64,000 nt of DNA from JAXMHN01 sp964578605 (lineage in GTDB: Bacteria; Verrucomicrobiota; Verrucomicrobiia; Limisphaerales; SIBE01), in assembly GCA_964578605.1 (NCBI GenBank), contig CAZODO010000016.1, forward strand, positions 1 to 64,000, written 5' to 3'. Positions 18,101 to 26,098 of the stretch are shown here, piece after piece; position 1 is the stretch's first letter, and each line of letters starts with the position of its first letter. Below the pieces are notes generated by a model that saw only the letters and a program-made list of their open reading frames with translations, had not been told where the DNA came from and did no database searches. The translations under genes were made by a program, and so were the position numbers.

Positions 18101-20397
18101 AAATCCGCATCGATGACCTTCACGTGGATCGTGCCCGGCGCCGCGTAGGCCGTCCGGTCAAACACCACGAGACCCACGCCCGGCGCTGGAATGTCCCCCG
18201 AAACCACCAGGGCAAAATCCTGCTGCGGGGCGACGTTGCCGCGGGAATGGATGTCTTCCACGACATTTCTTGCGCGGACCCGGATAAGGTAATCGCCTGG
18301 CGCAGGCGCGGCCAAATGCACACCTTCGACGTTATTGACCGGGTCGGAGCCGGTTGCGCCCGCCACCGATTCGCCATCGATAAACTGATTGCCGCGATAG
18401 ATCTGGCCCGCGGGCCCAATCACTTCGAGATCCAGGTCGTTGACGAGGGCTGGCAGCACCGCTGGCAACCCCGGGACATCGGTATAGGTCAGCGTGATTT
18501 TCAGAGGTTCATCCGGGCTGGCCACGATCACCCGGCGCTCGTAAACGTTGCCTGTGCTCAAGAGCTCCGTTTGATCGACGTACTCGTGGCGGCGGGTGGA
18601 GCCAATGATGTTGTGCAATGCCAGCCGGCCCCAGCCTTCATCAAAGTTGGGGACCGGGCCCGTCTCGATAGAGTCGTCCATGTCCACCGCCGAATTGATC
18701 AGCGCTGCCTTGACCAGCGCCGGGGAAGGTGTGGCATTCCCGTAGTTCTCGCGATAGTACTGCACGAACACAGCCGCCGCCCCCGAAACGTGCGGTCCCG
18801 CCTGACTGGTCCCGCCCTGGAACTGATAGTAAGACGAGATCGGCGACCACGCGTTGTAGTCCCCGGCCGAACCCGACTGCAGGGAGGCGATCCAGGTTCC
18901 AGGCGCCACAAGGTCCGGCTTGATCCGGCCGTCTTCGCACGGGCCGCGGCTCGAAAAGTCGGCCGTCGCATCCTGCCCGTCGGCGTAGATGAAGAACTCG
19001 AAACGCTCGTTCTGCGAAGCGCCCGTGGCGATCACGTTCTTGCCCACAGCCGGACTGTCCATCGTCTGCATGCCCGGTCCCGCATTGCCCGCCGAGAATT
19101 CGAGGATGTAAGGCTGTTCCCCCGGCGTCTCCGCATCCGCGTCCCGGACCAAAGCGTCGAACTCCGCGGCGCTGAGATCATAGCGTCCCTGGACATCGTC
19201 GCCCCAGCTGTTGGACCCGATGATCGCCCCGGCGCGCACGGCATCGCGGGTGAGAGTTTCAAACGGCGGCAATTCGTCCTTGCCATCGGCGTCAAACACG
19301 CGCTGGGCGACGATGTGCGCCCTCGGCGCTACGCCAAGCCCATACAACGCGCCCGCGCTGTCGGTCTCTCCGGTGGCCCCATCGCCGACGATAATCCCGG
19401 TGACGTGCGTGCCATGGCTATGCTCGTCCGCGGCATCAAGCAGCTGACCGTAAAACAGGAAAGCGTCCACGCGCCCCGCGAGGTCGGGGTGCAAGCTCTC
19501 TTTGTCGCCGTTGTCCAACCCGCTGTCCGCGACAGCCACAACGACCCCGGACCCGTCATAGCCAAGTTGCTGGGTCAGGGTCGCGTGATCGACCGGTCGC
19601 TCCTGGACATCCATTTTCGCGACTCCCCCGCGCGCGGATTCTCCCGTGCTCAACAGGTCGAAGAAGTCGTCAAAGAAGTCATCGTCATCACCTCCACCCG
19701 GGGACTCCGGGATCTCGCCCCCCGCGACGATCTTCGACGAGATCTCGTCGCTCAGCTTCATTCGGGAACTCGGTTCGATCCAAAGCACCGCATCCGATTG
19801 TGCCAGACTCGCCAAGTCCCCCGAGGTCAACTCGCCGCGCAACACCGTGCCCAGCCGGGAGCGGGACTGGCGCTGGAGCTTCTTAAACGCTTGGCTGGCT
19901 TGGGCCAGCGCGGCAGGCGATGCCCCAGGCGAGAAAAGCAGGCTCACGGATACCGAGCCGCCTTCCCCCGGGTTCGCCAAGTGCCTTTGCAGATTCGAAT
20001 GAACTTTCCAAGCGGGCCGGAACTCGCCCACCCAGCGGACAAACGGCAGGGCCCGCAATTTGCCCAACCGCGCCTGATCCAGGCGCGCCACAAAAGCGTC
20101 GTCCGGCACGAAGCGCACGAGTTCGGCCCCTTGCTTACTGAGTTGTTCACGCCAAGGGGCCTGGAAGCGATCTTCGAACTGGATCAGGTAAAGCCCCGAA
20201 ACGGGAGGCTCCGTGGATTGGCCTTGCAGGGCGGCCCTGGCTCCCCGATCCGGCGGTTTGGTGGCGATCAATTCGTTCCGCAAGCGGATAAACTTCTCGC
20301 TGGGCGCAGACGCGAGAATCCCTTCCGCGAGGAAGATCCAAAGCACTAGACCGAGGGGAAAAAAGGCCCAGTGGCATGCACGACGATTCACGATCAT
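15142..20397 (-). CDS. giant exported subtilisin-like (S8) serine protease
   Basis: 1751-residue multidomain protease. Order: signal peptide; a propeptide-like region (GLYLIQFEDRFQ); S8 catalytic domain with VAVADSGLDNG (Asp), HSHGTHVTG (His) and GGTSQAGPHVSG (Ser); an inserted domain containing the D-E-rich DDDDFFDDFF. A P-domain-like region (LTYTDVPGLPAVLPALVNDLD) follows. Then come two repeats of a beta module beginning VFDRTAYAAPGTIHV and TLDRYAYTLPDLITI, each followed by a fibronectin-III-like module (ISSVTLTNRFGKEVISW, ISDVAHEPEYEEAYVSW), and a jelly-roll region. The end has Ca-binding DQNQNGISDAWE and DSDGDGSSDQAEF repeats. It is a plausible substrate of the T2SS in this window (inference). 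Confidence 0.92.
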   Translation of the reverse strand: MIVNRRACHWAFFPLGLVLWIFLAEGILASAPSEKFIRLRNELIATKPPDRGARAALQGQSTEPPVSGLYLIQFEDRFQAPWREQLSKQGAELVRFVPDDAFVARLDQARLGKLRALPFVRWVGEFRPAWKVHSNLQRHLANPGEGGSVSVSLLFSPGASPAALAQASQAFKKLQRQSRSRLGTVLRGELTSGDLASLAQSDAVLWIEPSSRMKLSDEISSKIVAGGEIPESPGGGDDDDFFDDFFDLLSTGESARGGVAKMDVQERPVDHATLTQQLGYDGSGVVVAVADSGLDNGDKESLHPDLAGRVDAFLFYGQLLDAADEHSHGTHVTGIIVGDGATGETDSAGALYGLGVAPRAHIVAQRVFDADGKDELPPFETLTRDAVRAGAIIGSNSWGDDVQGRYDLSAAEFDALVRDADAETPGEQPYILEFSAGNAGPGMQTMDSPAVGKNVIATGASQNERFEFFIYADGQDATADFSSRGPCEDGRIKPDLVAPGTWIASLQSGSAGDYNAWSPISSYYQFQGGTSQAGPHVSGAAAVFVQYYRENYGNATPSPALVKAALINSAVDMDDSIETGPVPNFDEGWGRLALHNIIGSTRRHEYVDQTELLSTGNVYERRVIVASPDEPLKITLTYTDVPGLPAVLPALVNDLDLEVIGPAGQIYRGNQFIDGESVAGATGSDPVNNVEGVHLAAPAPGDYLIRVRARNVVEDIHSRGNVAPQQDFALVVSGDIPAPGVGLVVFDRTAYAAPGTIHVKVIDADLAGQPSVNVLLKSSTEVGGEFISLVPSSASGIYTGVVATVTGPATKDGQLQIAEGDSIEADYQDVSPAAVRSASAVADLAPPVISSVTLTNRFGKEVISWRTDEPATAVVFYGAGADLTLAATNPVVEIEHEVELNELTAEATYRFYVMAIDEAGNVSVDNQNGQFYSFVAKPAATVLLVNAYTPDDPLFQGTEVPVTTYTDALDETGVSYEIWDLTDTSLPSPSAEDLRPFRVVIWRISDSLLGTSTLSPTQQMAVETYVKGGGSLFVASMELLSRLGASSPFRTNVLQVLAFQEDAGVPDIYGPDNDPIARGMYFPLDYSAYDNEILQLIGQSPDVSDTLTISTNAAPIFYDGASEGVAGLRFPRAGQDSAGRVVFFSFPFDAVPETGEPPNTRATLLRNILMFLAPGLGGLGTVTLDRYAYTLPDLITIEVGDSDLAGQGTTTVRCFSTSVTNGVTMTLTETARQGLFRGSVALGSGPATGPIQQLQAKEGDRIWVEYLDASGPGAVVAEAEVDIESPVISDVAHEPEYEEAYVSWTTSEPSDALVQFGESTFLGRTAYSQDLSEVHELTLVGLQPDRVYYYRVVSRDHAGNTTVDENEGDLYTFRTLKPLRPPWSDSLDSPDTEKNWSVESGPEGQVSWQLGVPNNELQSEAFSPPHIWGSNLDGSGIDVADTLLVSPAIHLTGGNAATLRFWQSYDFLERSDMDIYEFGQLYISTNKNTEWVLLEEYGDLVVAWEEEEIDLTPYLGRVVQLGWYYGLFSLEGNSRPGWMIDDISVTVTNRIVGTIHVTNNIAQATFSLTGPVSRNGQGASTTFTNMPAGEYRLEFGEVPFYQTPSPQTNIVTGNAAANFQGNYTFVDQNQNGISDAWEVEYFGSAASEHPGSTDSDGDGSSDQAEFLSGTDPTDPASNLQLLSPTLSSASFKLTWGVTPGRNYRVLSSTNAVDWAPLTSWARAGLTQTQLTYTFPLGDLATPRFFRIQATP

Positions 20398-20540
20398 AGG
20401 CTAGCCCCAGTAGAATGGCTCAACAAGTACTGCACCCCGTTCTCAAAAGCAATTTGCATTCCGACGCGCTGGCCGGCCTGCCAGTCCAACCCCATTATTT
20501 CCATGGCTGATCGGCGCTCAAGACGCTATTCCTGTAAACA

Positions 20541-21221
20541 ATGAGCCATGCGGCCCCCAACGATTCGGCGAATTCCGGCACGGCGTCCCGGATCGACCCA
20601 GCCCCAGCGCGTCCGCCAGTGCCGGGACCGAGCCCTTCCAGCTTGATCCTCCAGCCGATGGATTTCTTCCGGCGCCTGGACCTGGCCCAGGTCTTTCCGC
20701 GTCCCCTGCCTTTGGAAGTCGAGTTGGGGGCCGGCGACGGCTCGTTTCTCGTCCAGTACGCCCAAGGCAATCCCGACTGCAATTTTCTGGGTGTCGAACG
20801 CCTCCTCGGTCGCTTGCGCAAGATCGATCGCAAAGGTCGCCGGGCAGGACTCCTGAATCTTCGCGTGATCCGGATCGAAGCCAGTTATTTCCTCGAGTAC
20901 CTCCTTCCGCCGAACTCAACCCGGGCCCTGCACGTTTACTTCCCGGATCCATGGCCCAAGCGGAAGCATCGGCGAAAGCGCCTGGTTAACGAAGGATTTC
21001 CCGAATTGGCCCGCCACGCCCTCCAACCGGGCGGGGTCGTTCATCTGCGCACGGATGATCCGGACTACTTCGCCCAGATGACCGCGGTTTTTGGAGCAGG
21101 CACCCCTTTTCAGGAAATAGAAGTTCCCCCAAGCTTGGCCGGACTCCTCACCGATTTTGAGCGCGATTTTCACGCGCGCGGTGTGCGAACGCTCACGACT
21201 TCGTATCGCCTTCGGCTTTAG
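20541..21221 (+). CDS. trmB: tRNA (guanine-N7-)-methyltransferase
   Basis: Forms m7G46 in tRNA using S-adenosylmethionine. Signatures: LEVELGAGDGSFLVQYA (SAM pocket), NFLGVE, the TrmB hallmark YFPDPWPKRKHRRKRLV, HLRTDD, and TDFERDFHARG near the end. The first 40 residues are low-complexity Pro/Ala/Ser; the conserved region starts around MDFFRRLDL (ATG at 20661), so the true start may be there. Its stop overlaps the end of the convergent smr-type gene by 4 bp. Confidence 0.93.
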   Translation: MSHAAPNDSANSGTASRIDPAPARPPVPGPSPSSLILQPMDFFRRLDLAQVFPRPLPLEVELGAGDGSFLVQYAQGNPDCNFLGVERLLGRLRKIDRKGRRAGLLNLRVIRIEASYFLEYLLPPNSTRALHVYFPDPWPKRKHRRKRLVNEGFPELARHALQPGGVVHLRTDDPDYFAQMTAVFGAGTPFQEIEVPPSLAGLLTDFERDFHARGVRTLTTSYRLRL

Positions 21222-21568
21222 CCTGCAGCCAACTCAATGATCGTGATCCCCGGATTGGCGCGGTTGAAGTCTCGATCCCGCCGAAGTGCAGGATACCGCT
21301 GCAACAATTCGCGGGCATCCAGAGCGTCCGAAGAAAACCGTTCGCCAGGAACAACCTGCAGGGCTTTCCCTTCCTTGACACGCAAACGCAACGACCGGCG
21401 GATGCCTGTGCCCAGAACCCCCCCGGCTCCGCTCGATCCGTACCCATGGACCACTTTCAGCACGCGGACACCGTCCCGCCGCGCGGTGTCGATCGCCGCG
21501 AGCAAGCGTCGCCGCGCCTCCTCGAGAGTGGGCAATCCGGCTTCCAGGTTGACAGTCCGCAACGCCAT
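21218..21568 (-). CDS. Smr-domain protein
   Basis: Stand-alone Smr (MutS2 C-terminal-like) domain. LEEARRRLLAAIDTARRDGV is the first helix; KVVHGYGSSGAGGVLGTGIR is the conserved HGxG...G loop with the catalytic or nucleic-acid-binding His. Smr domains nick DNA or RNA; the cellular role of this single-domain form is not known. 116 residues. It lies 6 bp downstream of the small membrane-protein gene on the same strand. Confidence 0.85.
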   Translation of the reverse strand: MALRTVNLEAGLPTLEEARRRLLAAIDTARRDGVRVLKVVHGYGSSGAGGVLGTGIRRSLRLRVKEGKALQVVPGERFSSDALDARELLQRYPALRRDRDFNRANPGITIIELAAG

Positions 21569-21574
21569 GCCGGT

Positions 21575-22009
21575 CTAGACGTCGATAATCGGGCCTTTGC
21601 CACTCGGGGGACCCGGAGGCGGCCGGCGATGATGACGGACTTCGACCGAGCTGCCGTCCGTCCCAAGCAGAACGTTCGCGAAAAACGAGACCAGGCTGAT
21701 TACCAGCGCACCCCAAAAGGCCGCCCAAAAGCTCTCCACATGGAATGATTTGAGGATCGAGCCGACCACATAGAGCAGAAACCCGTTGATCACCAGGACA
21801 AAGAGCCCCAGCGTGACCAGCAGGAGCGGGAGCGCCAAAATCATCATCACGGGCCGGATGACGGCATTTAAGACGCCCAGGAGCAACGAAGCCAGCAGCA
21901 GCCCCAGCACGGTGTCGTAATGGATGCCCGGAACGACGTTTGCGGCCACCAGAACGCCCAAGGTGGTGATCACCCATCGCTGGAGGAACTGTTTCGTGGC
22001 TGTTGGCAT
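21575..22009 (-). CDS. phage-holin-family (YvlD-like) integral membrane protein
   Basis: Four hydrophobic helices: WVITTLGVLVAANVVPGIHY, LLLASLLLGVLNAVIRPVMM, LALPLLLVTLGLFVLVINGF and AFWGALVISLVSFFANVLL. The block NAVIRPVMMILALPL is the hallmark of the phage_holin_4_2 family, housekeeping proteins despite the name and of unknown function. The Pro-rich tail is cytoplasmic or disordered. The start at 22009 has AGGGA upstream; the in-frame extension above it is unlikely to be coding. Confidence 0.82.
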   Translation of the reverse strand: MPTATKQFLQRWVITTLGVLVAANVVPGIHYDTVLGLLLASLLLGVLNAVIRPVMMILALPLLLVTLGLFVLVINGFLLYVVGSILKSFHVESFWAAFWGALVISLVSFFANVLLGTDGSSVEVRHHRRPPPGPPSGKGPIIDV

Positions 22010-22158
22010 CTCACTTCCCTGAACCGGGTCAATCGCGCGCTGTCTCAGAAGAACAATCGCGCGGGTGCCGGTCAATCTCCAATTGCCCATGATCAAGAGG
22101 GATAACGCGTCTCGCCTTATCGACCGGGAAGTCGCAATGCTGCTCGTCCCGTGGTTTT

Positions 22159-22383
22159 GAGAAAGTTTTTCCTTCCGATGTTCGCTGGAAAGTCATTGGT
22201 TCCCCATTTATCAATCATGGAGAGCCTGTCACCATTGGCTTGGGCGCGCTTGGGGCGGTCGAAAGCGTGACGATACTGTGGCCCAGCGGCACGGAACAGG
22301 TCTTAGGCCCCGAGAGCGTGCGGATCGACGCCGTAACGGCTGTTGAGGAGCCGGAAACCCCTGCCAAGCTGGCGGGCCTTTAA
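22159..22383 (+). pseudogene. relic of an ASPIC/UnbV domain
   Basis: A frame with no start codon translates to the C-terminal half of an ASPIC/UnbV (CRTAC1-like) domain: VTIGLGALGAVESVTILWPSG followed by TEQVLGPESVRIDAV, then a stop at 22381-22383. The family pattern is FGLGxxxxVDxVxVxWPSGxxQ. The rest of the protein, normally FG-GAP/VCBS repeats, is absent; upstream is the start region of the divergent holin-like gene. The stop overlaps the end of the convergent gene by 4 bp. Confidence 0.6.
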
Positions 22384-23918
22384 GGCGAGGGATAGCGCCA
22401 GGCCCAATCGCCCTTGGCGATCGAGATCCCGGCGTCGGGGCGCACTGCCATTTCACCGTCTTCGTCAGTGCCATTCCACCCGACCGAATACAGCACGAAG
22501 GTTGCGTCGGGGTTGCGCACGTACTTGAGGGGTTCTCCGTTGATCAAGTCCGGCGGCAGGCGGTCGATAAACCTGGGCACGAGCGCCTGCAAAGATTCAG
22601 GGGTGTTTCCCTCCGCCAGGCGATGTCGTTCGAGGGCGCACGCGGTCCGGGCGAGATCGACGCTGGACTGGGCGAGTGCGGCTTGCTGGGCGCTCTTCTG
22701 GATCGCCGGGTAAAGCAGCCACGCGAACATGGTGTAGGGAGTGCGCCGGGGCAGGGTAGCCTTGAGGGCGTCCTCCCGGGATTTCTCCGGATCAACGCGG
22801 TGCTTGGCGGCGTCGACGGACGGAAAGATGGCTTCTTGAAACATCCGGCAGATCGCGACTTGGTTTTGGAAAAACATCCCGCTCGGCAGGAACATGCGGC
22901 GAATTCCTGGCTGGCTCGCGGGTTCGCCGGGGAACTTTCCGGACCTCACCTGTGCCATGGATGCCACGCTGAAGGCGCGTTCGCCTCGCATGGCAAACTC
23001 GTACTCGTGAAGGAAGCGAATCGAAGCCAGCTCTTCATCGAGCCGCTTCAAGTGGTCATCCGTCCAGCGGTGCCGGGCCAACCCCTCCCAAACCGGCAGC
23101 AACGCCCCTTTCACAAGCGCCGCCCGCACCATGTAAGAGATCAAGAGCGGTTCGGACCGAAGCGAATCTGAAAGCCGCAGCGCGACTTCCACATCTGCAA
23201 GCGCCTCGTCTACACGGCCGTTCTCCAACTCCGCCAGGGCGCGCAGAACGGCCACCTGGCTCAAGGCTTTGAGAATGCCAAAGCGCTCCAACGCGCCAGA
23301 AGCGACTCCGTCAATATGATTGGTCCACACGGCCTCCGGCCTAGCCTTCGCCTGGCGAAGCTCGGCGAATACAGGTTGATGCCGCTCCAGCGCTTTCAAA
23401 ATTCTTTGCGCCGGCGAGCTGTCACGCGCAGCGTCTGCAGGCGCATCGGCATCCAGGTCGAGTTCGTCCGCGGCGGCGGCGAGATCGGTGAACTCCGCCT
23501 TTTGCCAACTGCCAAGCCATTGTGCTGCGTCGCGCCCAAGCGCCACACTCCTCACTCGCCGAACCGCGTTGGAGTCGCGCCAGCGCCCGCCACCCTGCTG
23601 GATGTCGAATTCCATGAGAGGGGCCAGGAAGGGAGTCGCAACGAAGTTCTGGTCCGCCGGAACCGGTTTGGGCTGGAACGAGGCAAGGTCAAACCGCTCG
23701 CCTTTGGCTTCCCATTCGCGCTTGTAGGCTTCCCAAGCTCGGCGTCCGCGCCAGTTCTCGAAAATCCAGACGAGGGCCAGCAGCGCGATCAGGGCCGGTA
23801 TTGCGAGGAGGAGGAACCGCAGGGTCCGCCTGGCAAACGATCGGGGCCGGGAGGGCTCTTGCGGGCGAGCGGTCACGCCGGTCTGATCTCCATACGAATC
23901 AGGCAATGGGCTTTCCAT
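22380..23918 (-). CDS. membrane-anchored protein of unknown function
   Basis: About 512 residues with one N-terminal membrane helix (LRFLLLAIPALIALLALVWIF) and a large extracytoplasmic domain. I recognise no catalytic motif. The end (DRLPPDLINGEPLKYVRN, LYSVGWNGTDEDG) is a block I associate with verrucomicrobial and planctomycete hypothetical proteins, and resembles pseudopilin-like C-terminal segments. ATG at 23918 (MESPLPDS) is preferred to 23942. It is upstream of nothing on its strand and 48 bp downstream of the MlaA-hydrolase gene, so the two may form an operon. Confidence 0.7.
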   Translation of the reverse strand: MESPLPDSYGDQTGVTARPQEPSRPRSFARRTLRFLLLAIPALIALLALVWIFENWRGRRAWEAYKREWEAKGERFDLASFQPKPVPADQNFVATPFLAPLMEFDIQQGGGRWRDSNAVRRVRSVALGRDAAQWLGSWQKAEFTDLAAAADELDLDADAPADAARDSSPAQRILKALERHQPVFAELRQAKARPEAVWTNHIDGVASGALERFGILKALSQVAVLRALAELENGRVDEALADVEVALRLSDSLRSEPLLISYMVRAALVKGALLPVWEGLARHRWTDDHLKRLDEELASIRFLHEYEFAMRGERAFSVASMAQVRSGKFPGEPASQPGIRRMFLPSGMFFQNQVAICRMFQEAIFPSVDAAKHRVDPEKSREDALKATLPRRTPYTMFAWLLYPAIQKSAQQAALAQSSVDLARTACALERHRLAEGNTPESLQALVPRFIDRLPPDLINGEPLKYVRNPDATFVLYSVGWNGTDEDGEMAVRPDAGISIAKGDWAWRYPSP

Positions 23919-23990
23919 ATTGGCATTCTTGGTCAAGCGCACCCCTCCCGCACCTACAAAATCCCGGCGGGTTAGTAATCACCCCTCGTG

Positions 23991-25973
23991 CTAACGGTCG
24001 GCGGGCACGGTCTGCGGCCGCAACGCGCCAAGTGCCTCCAGGATCGCCTCCCGCATTTCGGGCTGCAGCAGGTTGCCCAGGTGCCCGCCGTGCTCAAACA
24101 TTGTGAGCCGGCCGGGACCGAATGTGGCCTCGAGCCATGCCAGATCGCTCTCGCTGAGAAGGAAGTCGTTCCGGTTCAGGATCACCCGGACGGAGTGGTC
24201 TGTCTCGAGGGCTCCTGTGGAAGAGCGCAGATCTCCAGCTTCGGCGAGCGCCTGCCTCACGTCCGATCCGATATGGCGCGATGCAAACGCCGGGACGACG
24301 AGTTTCGCGAAGTAGTCGTCAAAGGAATACTGCGTGATCTCCCGGTAAAGCGCGCGGCGGTTAAAGGGGCGGATGGGATGATTCAGAGCGCTTAAGGTCT
24401 CCTTTTCATGCACGGTGAAGATCAGATCGCGCAGAATCAGGCGGAAGGCGGCTCCGATCAGGAATTTCGATTCGATCTCGCTGAATGGCAGGGGGCCTTT
24501 TGGCACAAATGTGCCGTCCATCATGGCGGCAATTTTCAGGAAGATATTCTCCCGATTCCGGGCGCGTTCCTCGCGCGGCCAGGCTAGCGGTGCTTGAAAG
24601 AACTCGTCCAACTTCGAGGCGCCATAAAGCAGGCGGACGGGCGGATTGATGGCGATCACGCGCTCGAAATGGGTGAGCCCCGCTTTTGCGTCGAGCCCGT
24701 TGGCCACCAGTGCCAGGGACTCGAACCCGCCCATGGAATACCCCAGGAGCGCTCGGCGTTGGATCTTGCCCGGGTGCAGCTTCTCCAGACGCTGGTCAAT
24801 GACCGTCAGCGCCACATGCAGATCCTGCGCGTCCAGCCTGGTGTAGCCCGGGATCGGGGCTGTCGATGCGCGCTCGATGAATTCATAATTGAACGGGTTG
24901 CTGACGCAGGCCACCGAAAACCCCTGGCCATAGAGCATTTCCGCCAGGGCAATGGCAGCCGCTGACAAACGGTGCGAGCCGAGCCCCGGCACCAGGAACA
25001 CGACCGGCGCCGCCCAGGGTTGCAGCCAATAACTGAACTCCAGCGGATACCCGGTGGTCAAGACGAGCGCCGTTTCGGTCCGTGCGCGCCGCGCAAATTC
25101 CGGGTTCTGAAAACTGGCGAAAACAGACTGAATCGTCTCGAGGGTGGCGCGGTCAGGCGGCCCTTTCGGCTGGAAATCCGGGGCCCCCCCTTTGCGCGCA
25201 AATCCCCAGACGTAATGCAGCTCGGCGTAGGCGTCCTTTTGCGTCTCGATCAACCGGGCGTATTCGTCCACATGGTCGCTCAGGTCGTTATAAAGCACGG
25301 TGTAGCCCACATAGGTGAACGGATTCTGGTAGCGGAGCGATTTGGTCTCCGAGGCCGGGTAGGGTGACCAGTAAACCAGCGGGTTCGCGGCGGTATCCGC
25401 CACCAACCCCAGGGCGTCGCGTTCGTTGCTCGGGCCGGTCACGGGCAGCATCAGGTAAACCGACGGCCTCCAGCCCCATTTCCCAAGCGTCTGCCCAAAG
25501 TCCGCGTCCGAGCGCGGGATGTCCCAGTCGCTCGCCACGTCGAAAATGCCGCCGAGGCCCAGCACCGTGTTGCAGAAGAACCGGTACGTTTCGTCACGGG
25601 CGCCTCCCCATCGCGCCTGGAGCAGGTGATTGGCGAGCCGCCCGGGGTAGCGAATATTCCGGCCGAAGTTGCTGATCCCGTTGCGAACGGGCTTTCGCAC
25701 GACGAAACGGTAAGCCTTGGCGCTCGGCTGAACCACACCCTTCAACAGGGACTTGTTGACCTCCCACAGCGCGCGATTCATGGGTTCGAGGGGATCGGGA
25801 ATGGACGCCGGAAGGACAACCTCCTCGCCGGATGCGGCGACCTGGCCGGTCTCCGTCCCGGGTGGCACCGCGTGCCCGGGACTTCCTCCCACCAGAAAGC
25901 AACTGAGCAGGGCCAGCCCGGGCCATGTCCTATACCGGCTTTGCGCCAAACATCTCCCCATGCGGGGGAGCAT
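23991..25973 (-). CDS. MlaA/VacJ lipoprotein fused to an alpha/beta hydrolase
   Basis: N-terminal half (about 58-255) is MlaA, the outer-membrane component that removes misplaced phospholipids: DPLEPMNRALWEVN, GISNFGRNIRYPGRLANHLLQ, LGLGGIFDVASDWDIP, DFGQTLGKWG and YLMLPVTGPSN. A possible lipobox LLSC ends at Cys25. The C-terminal half (about 320-660) is an alpha/beta hydrolase: FLVPGLGSHRL, nucleophile elbow GYSMGG (Ser413) and FEHGGHLGN with a candidate catalytic His. Standard MlaA is about 250 residues and has no enzyme domain. The fusion suggests lipid extraction linked to hydrolysis (inference). Confidence 0.85.
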   Translation of the reverse strand: MLPRMGRCLAQSRYRTWPGLALLSCFLVGGSPGHAVPPGTETGQVAASGEEVVLPASIPDPLEPMNRALWEVNKSLLKGVVQPSAKAYRFVVRKPVRNGISNFGRNIRYPGRLANHLLQARWGGARDETYRFFCNTVLGLGGIFDVASDWDIPRSDADFGQTLGKWGWRPSVYLMLPVTGPSNERDALGLVADTAANPLVYWSPYPASETKSLRYQNPFTYVGYTVLYNDLSDHVDEYARLIETQKDAYAELHYVWGFARKGGAPDFQPKGPPDRATLETIQSVFASFQNPEFARRARTETALVLTTGYPLEFSYWLQPWAAPVVFLVPGLGSHRLSAAAIALAEMLYGQGFSVACVSNPFNYEFIERASTAPIPGYTRLDAQDLHVALTVIDQRLEKLHPGKIQRRALLGYSMGGFESLALVANGLDAKAGLTHFERVIAINPPVRLLYGASKLDEFFQAPLAWPREERARNRENIFLKIAAMMDGTFVPKGPLPFSEIESKFLIGAAFRLILRDLIFTVHEKETLSALNHPIRPFNRRALYREITQYSFDDYFAKLVVPAFASRHIGSDVRQALAEAGDLRSSTGALETDHSVRVILNRNDFLLSESDLAWLEATFGPGRLTMFEHGGHLGNLLQPEMREAILEALGALRPQTVPADR

Positions 25974-26098
25974 AGATCGAGTGAGCCGCGTAATCTAGTC
26001 TTGCCCAAAGCGGGCTCTTTGGGTCCGCAACGCACCGCGAGTTCGGCGCCGCTGATTTTGCGCTTTCGCGCTTTCGGGGCTTGCCGCAGCTTAGGAGC

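Noticed and set aside
17530..20349. A 939-codon open frame on the plus strand opposite the subtilase
   Set aside because: Composition is Arg/His/Asp-rich with no domain; it is the antisense shadow of a GC-rich gene whose protease motifs are unmistakable.
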